Positions 60,345-64,000 of a stretch of 64,000 nucleotides of DNA are shown one piece after another (within the stretch, counting starts at the first letter, position 1; each line of letters opens with the position of its first letter). Location: positions 806,001 through 870,000 of the forward strand of contig JAHYIO010000037.1 in the NCBI GenBank assembly GCA_020543525.1, in the 5' to 3' direction. The notes below the pieces were generated by a model. That model was not told the origin of the DNA, did not search any database, and saw nothing but the letters and a program-made list of their open reading frames with translations. The position numbers and the translations under genes were made by a program. Origin of the DNA: Coriolopsis trogii (Eukaryota; Basidiomycota; Agaricomycetes; Polyporales; Polyporaceae).

Positions 60345-63244
60345 TCAAGCAAGACTTCTCCACATGCCTGCCAAAATGTGTCAGCGGGCTGGACGATCCC
60401 AAGTCAAAGCAGAGTGACATACCGGCTGCTGGCATCTCATCGCGCGCCCTCATGATCTTCAATGCTCGTGGCCGAGACTTGCCACCCGTCTCGGGATCGC
60501 TTTCCACGTCATCCACATCGTCGTCATCCTCCGTAAATGCCAGCGCGCCGGGATCCAGTGGGCGCATCCGATCACGTTCAGCATACGACGCGCGCCGCAA
60601 GGAGGTCGAACTGCCAGTCTTGAGGGGCGGTACGAGCATGCCCGGGCGATCCGAAAGGGACGTTTTCGGCTGATACTGGGGTATGCCGAACGACTGCCTG
60701 TGCCCACCGAGGGTCCCAATAGGAATAGGCAGCGACTGAGCGATAGCGTGCTCGTACTCCTTTCCGTTCGTCCACTCGTTATCCTCATCATCCTCGTCCG
60801 TCATGTCGCTATCCGCCACTTGGACAATGTGCCGCCCGGCTTGGGGGTCGAAGTCGTCCAGGACGTAGCTCCCTTCCTCCGATATGGGCTCAGGGCCGAC
60901 CTCGCCCGCACGCCGCTCACGTCTGCTCAGGAAGACCTGCCACGCCTTGCTGTTACGCTTCCACGCGCTCCGATGGCTTGGCGTGCTCGCAGCGACGAGC
61001 CTAAGGATCTCAGCCTCACGCGGGTCGAGCGGCTCATCCGGACCATCGTCGCGTTCTGGTGCGATCTCAATAGGACTTTCGACAACGTCCGCCCGAGCCC
61101 TCTGGGCGTCAGGCGAGACGAGGGACTCCCTTAGTGCCCGAGTGCGCTCAGCAGTTTCAACGGTCGGTGGAGTCGGATTGCGTTGTGGTGGCCGCATGGC
61201 AGATGGAGCCGGTAATGACGCAGGACGCAGCGAAGACAGCTGGGGTGGCAGGCCGGAGCCGCTCGAGGAGCGACTATGACTGCGTGGCGATCGCGGAGGG
61301 GTCCGGACTTGTTCCGTGTTGGATAGCGTCCGCGAGGGCTCTGCCGGCGCTTCGGCACGAATGGTGGCGGAGTGTTCAGACTCGTTATCCATGTCAAAGA
61401 TATCATCTGAACGAGATACGTGAGTCCTCAGCCACAACGATACGGGTGGCAGATTCACCAACCTTCTGTGCCTCTCGAGGGTGCAGGTTGTTGGATATTC
61501 GCTTCACTCTCGTCGTTGATAATGGTCACCTCCGGCTTGACCTCGAAAGTGACCTTCCGCTTGCCTTTACCCTTCTGCTCGTCGGCAGGAGTAACGCTGT
61601 CTTTGTCCTTGGGCGAGGTAGACGTATGCTTGAATGCACTCCTTTGGGGACGAGGCGAACGGCCACGCGGTCCAGCCGCGTTGGTACCCTCCACCGGGGC
61701 TCGCGAGCTTGACGCGACCGCTGGTGCCGCGGCTGCCTCCTCGGCTTCTTGGGCACTGGCCAGTGCGCGCTGTTCTTCCATCTGCGCCTCCAGGTCCAAG
61801 GCGTAGCGGTAACTCGTGGCCATATCCTTAGACTCGTCCATCTCGCGTCGGTATGCTTCACGGATACTGGTCTCCGCATCGATAGTCAGAGCGGCAGTAC
61901 GAGACGAGGCAGTGGAGGGCGAATCAATGCGGGTCTTGCTAGAATCTCTGGCAGAATCGCGACCACGGGGTGGTGAAGGGGATGTTGTCGCTGTACCGTT
62001 TCCGTTCGTCTGAGACTGTGGACCAGGATAATGCATACCAGACGTCTTGAGCGAAGCTGACAGCGCAGACGGTAGAGGCTGGCGGTTGGAAGGCGAAGTC
62101 CTCGTAGATTGGTTCGGGGTCGGGACAAAGTTTGTGATCCGAACGGAGGCAGAGACACTATGGTTAGGGTTGCTGACGCTTCGAGCATGCCCTGAAACAC
62201 TTGACCGACGTCGGACAGGCAATGACGGTTTACTCGATGGCACAGGGTGCTCATGGCTGCCGAGATTCTCTCGGAAACGAGTCCACACCAGGGTGACTTC
62301 TTGTTTGAGCGCAGCTTCCGCTTTAAGGACTTCCGCCACTTTCTGCTCGGTGACCTGAGCGATATACTCCTCAGCTTCGTCTCTGAGTTTCTGGGAGCGG
62401 TCGGTCGCTACGGCCGAGAAGTGCGAGAAGACCACATGTGAGGGTGTGAAGGGCGGCGGGAGGAAGAGCGGTGGCAATTCAGGAAGATGCTTCGCGCCCT
62501 GTTCGGAAGGTCCCCGAGGGTTCGTAACTTGGATATCGTCTTCCGGGACTTGGGTACTTGGTGGCGTGCCTCCTGGTAGCACGACGTTGAAGAGTTTCGA
62601 GAACATGGGAGAGGACTCTGCTTGCTCGATTTCATTGTCGGCCTATCATGAACGATGGGTCAACATGCGTTTCACCAATATATCACGGCGTCAAGTTCGG
62701 TAGCACACGTAAGACCACACCAAACGGCCTGGCACCGGAACTAACACTGGTCCGAACAGGTCGTCTGTCGATATGTGCATGAGAGAGAATGCTCACCAAG
62801 CAACCATGGTTCACCTCAATCCAACCAGATGAACTCTTGCACATTTCCTTCTCCACCCAGTCGTCAGTAGGCAAGACCGGACCCTCCTCGTTGCTGAGAT
62901 CTGGGGTTACTCGCTGTGCGACGCGGTACGCCAGCAATCCGCAGACAAGGCAGATGATGCTAGTATAACGCGACAACTCTGAAGTCGGTGAACCCGAATC
63001 AGGGACCGGTTTGCTGCGGCTCCTCAGGGTGACCTCCGTATGTGCCTAACCGATTAAACTATCAGGAGCCATCGGGGAAGGAGCGAGAAACGCCACGCAC
63101 GATGCGTATGCCTACGTCGCCCACATACACCGACTTGAAACCAGCCTCGACCGGTGGCGGGGTATCCTTTGTCGGCTGCGGGTGTATGCGGACATTCAGA
63201 CACTTGCACGCGAAACGTCCAGAGGTTAGGCCATTGGCGGCCAT
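60345..63244 (-). CDS. Large disordered protein with N-terminal four-cysteine module
   Basis: Five exons: 63244-63101, 63045-62797, 62642-61463, 61406-60423 and 60367-60345, summing to 2580 nt (859 residues). The N-terminal 130 residues form a small domain: GRFACKCLNVRIHPQP (CxC), a beta-rich stretch VYVGDVGIRIAHTEVTLRS, then YTSIICLVCGLLAYRV (CxxC). The two Cys pairs look like a single zinc site, as in GFA/Yippee-like folds (inference). Next comes a coiled coil (QKLRDEAEEYIAQVTEQKVA) and hundreds of Ser/Pro/Arg-rich disordered residues with acidic patches (SDMTDEDDEDNEW) and a helical segment SHRSAWKRNSKAWQVFLSRR. I do not recognise a named family. The last exon adds only MWRSLA. Confidence 0.82.
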
Positions 63245-63889
63245 AGCAAACTAGCACCTGGACGGAAAGCAGAGCGGGGGGAGGGAATCACAGGTATAGA
63301 CGTGGTCGCGACGTATCAGGGGTCGAGGGAGAAGCAGGAGGACGGGGGCAGTTGACGCAGGCGGCGGAGAAAAGACAGAGAGTGGCAGAGAGAGCCTGAG
63401 TCGACTCGCACCAGTCGCTCCTTTCGGACAGCCAATGCCATTTTTTTCCACGACCCCGGATCCGGTCCGAAGCGCCGCCTGCCTTGGGTCGCCGGTTCGC
63501 CTCCGCGCGCTCGCACGTATCATGCGCGGACATCATCTCGTTCTCCTCCCCCATCGCACACACCACACGGTCAGCTGAGCAGACAACCTCCTTCCCGCCT
63601 GTATCCCCCGGGCGGCCATCGTTACACGCGGGCTTCCGGCATGCGCGCCTCCCTGTATATCACAAAGTAGTGCACGGCCCTCCACAATGCAACCGACACA
63701 AGTGTATATACCGCCCCTCTATCCGATCTGTCATCGCTCTCCGTGACACCAGCACTCGCATGCCTTATCCGCCACACAAACTCTCAAAACACCGCTGATG
63801 CCTCGTGCTCCGGCCGAGATAGCATCCGCCCTCGTCCCCTCGCCCTCGACCCCGTACTTCCCTCAGACGGTCAGTCGTCAAACGAGACG
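63245..63889. other. Upstream region of the four-cysteine gene
   Basis: 645 nt. Pyrimidine-rich on the coding strand. A plus-strand frame of 104 codons at 63484 has no motif and is probably chance. Confidence 0.5.
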
Positions 63890-64000
63890 TCACCGGTTCT
63901 TCTTCGATTCCATCTTGTCCTTGCCCTCGACGGCATCCACGTCCGTCGCTCCCACCTGACCGTACTCGTTCACTCGGTTGGGGTCCACTCGGTAAATCCA
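63890..64000 (-). CDS. C-terminal end of an unidentified gene
   Basis: Open from the window edge to TGA (63890-63892), 36 residues ending VEGKDKMESKKNR. Polar, charged tail reading WIYRVDPNRVNEYGQVGATD at its start. Codon use is normal for the window. Too short to assign; could be the cytoplasmic tail of a membrane protein. Confidence 0.5.
   Translation of the reverse strand, partial: WIYRVDPNRVNEYGQVGATDVDAVEGKDKMESKKNR

Overview
The window is nuclear DNA of a filamentous basidiomycete, probably a wood-decay Agaricomycete. Genes are dense (about 22 in 64 kb), on both strands, and cut by many introns of about 45-75 nt with GTRNGT donors. Products are typical of fungi (alpha-tubulin, TOM20, Sec15, CPSF2, GlnRS, a tandem P450 family of the alkane/fatty-acid hydroxylase type). 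Species cannot be named from sequence alone. I hand-spliced most genes. Where exon sums are quoted they are whole codons with no internal stop, which is a strong check on the model.

Layout. 1-11.6 kb: 3' end of an ACMSD-type amidohydrolase; quinolinate phosphoribosyltransferase (NAD synthesis); a GPI-anchored cell-wall protein; a Gemin2 homologue; a lysine-rich nuclear-type protein; a His/Asp-repeat protein; a protoglobin; a dual-specificity phosphatase. 11.9-12.7 kb: a 729-bp non-autonomous transposon with TIRs of over 200 bp and a 9-bp target duplication (Mutator type). 12.9-16.6 kb: a 19-exon alpha/beta hydrolase. 17.1-21.1 kb: two tandem, diverged alpha-tubulin genes. 21.7-28.8 kb: Bin3-type RNA-cap methyltransferase, HAD phosphatase, exocyst Sec15, and ARF1 with an 11-nt micro-exon.

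29.3-51.2 kb is dominated by cytochrome P450s, all on the minus strand: a frameshifted 3' relic, two close paralogues (30.4-36.3 kb) and a second paralogue pair (45.1-51.2 kb). Two housekeeping genes, CPSF2 and glutaminyl-tRNA synthetase, separate the pairs. 51.7-64 kb: a GH79 glycosidase with a GC-AG intron inside its catalytic motif; a BCS1-like AAA ATPase; TOM20; a SET-domain protein whose first visible exon has no start codon and may be spliced to TOM20; a large protein with an N-terminal four-cysteine module; and the 3' end of one more gene.

Most genes are independent housekeeping units. The only clusters with likely shared function are the P450 array, the tubulin pair, and the amidohydrolase/QPRT neighbours, both of which can be placed around the tryptophan-to-NAD branch point. 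I saw no convincing tRNA, rRNA, CRISPR array or autonomous transposon.
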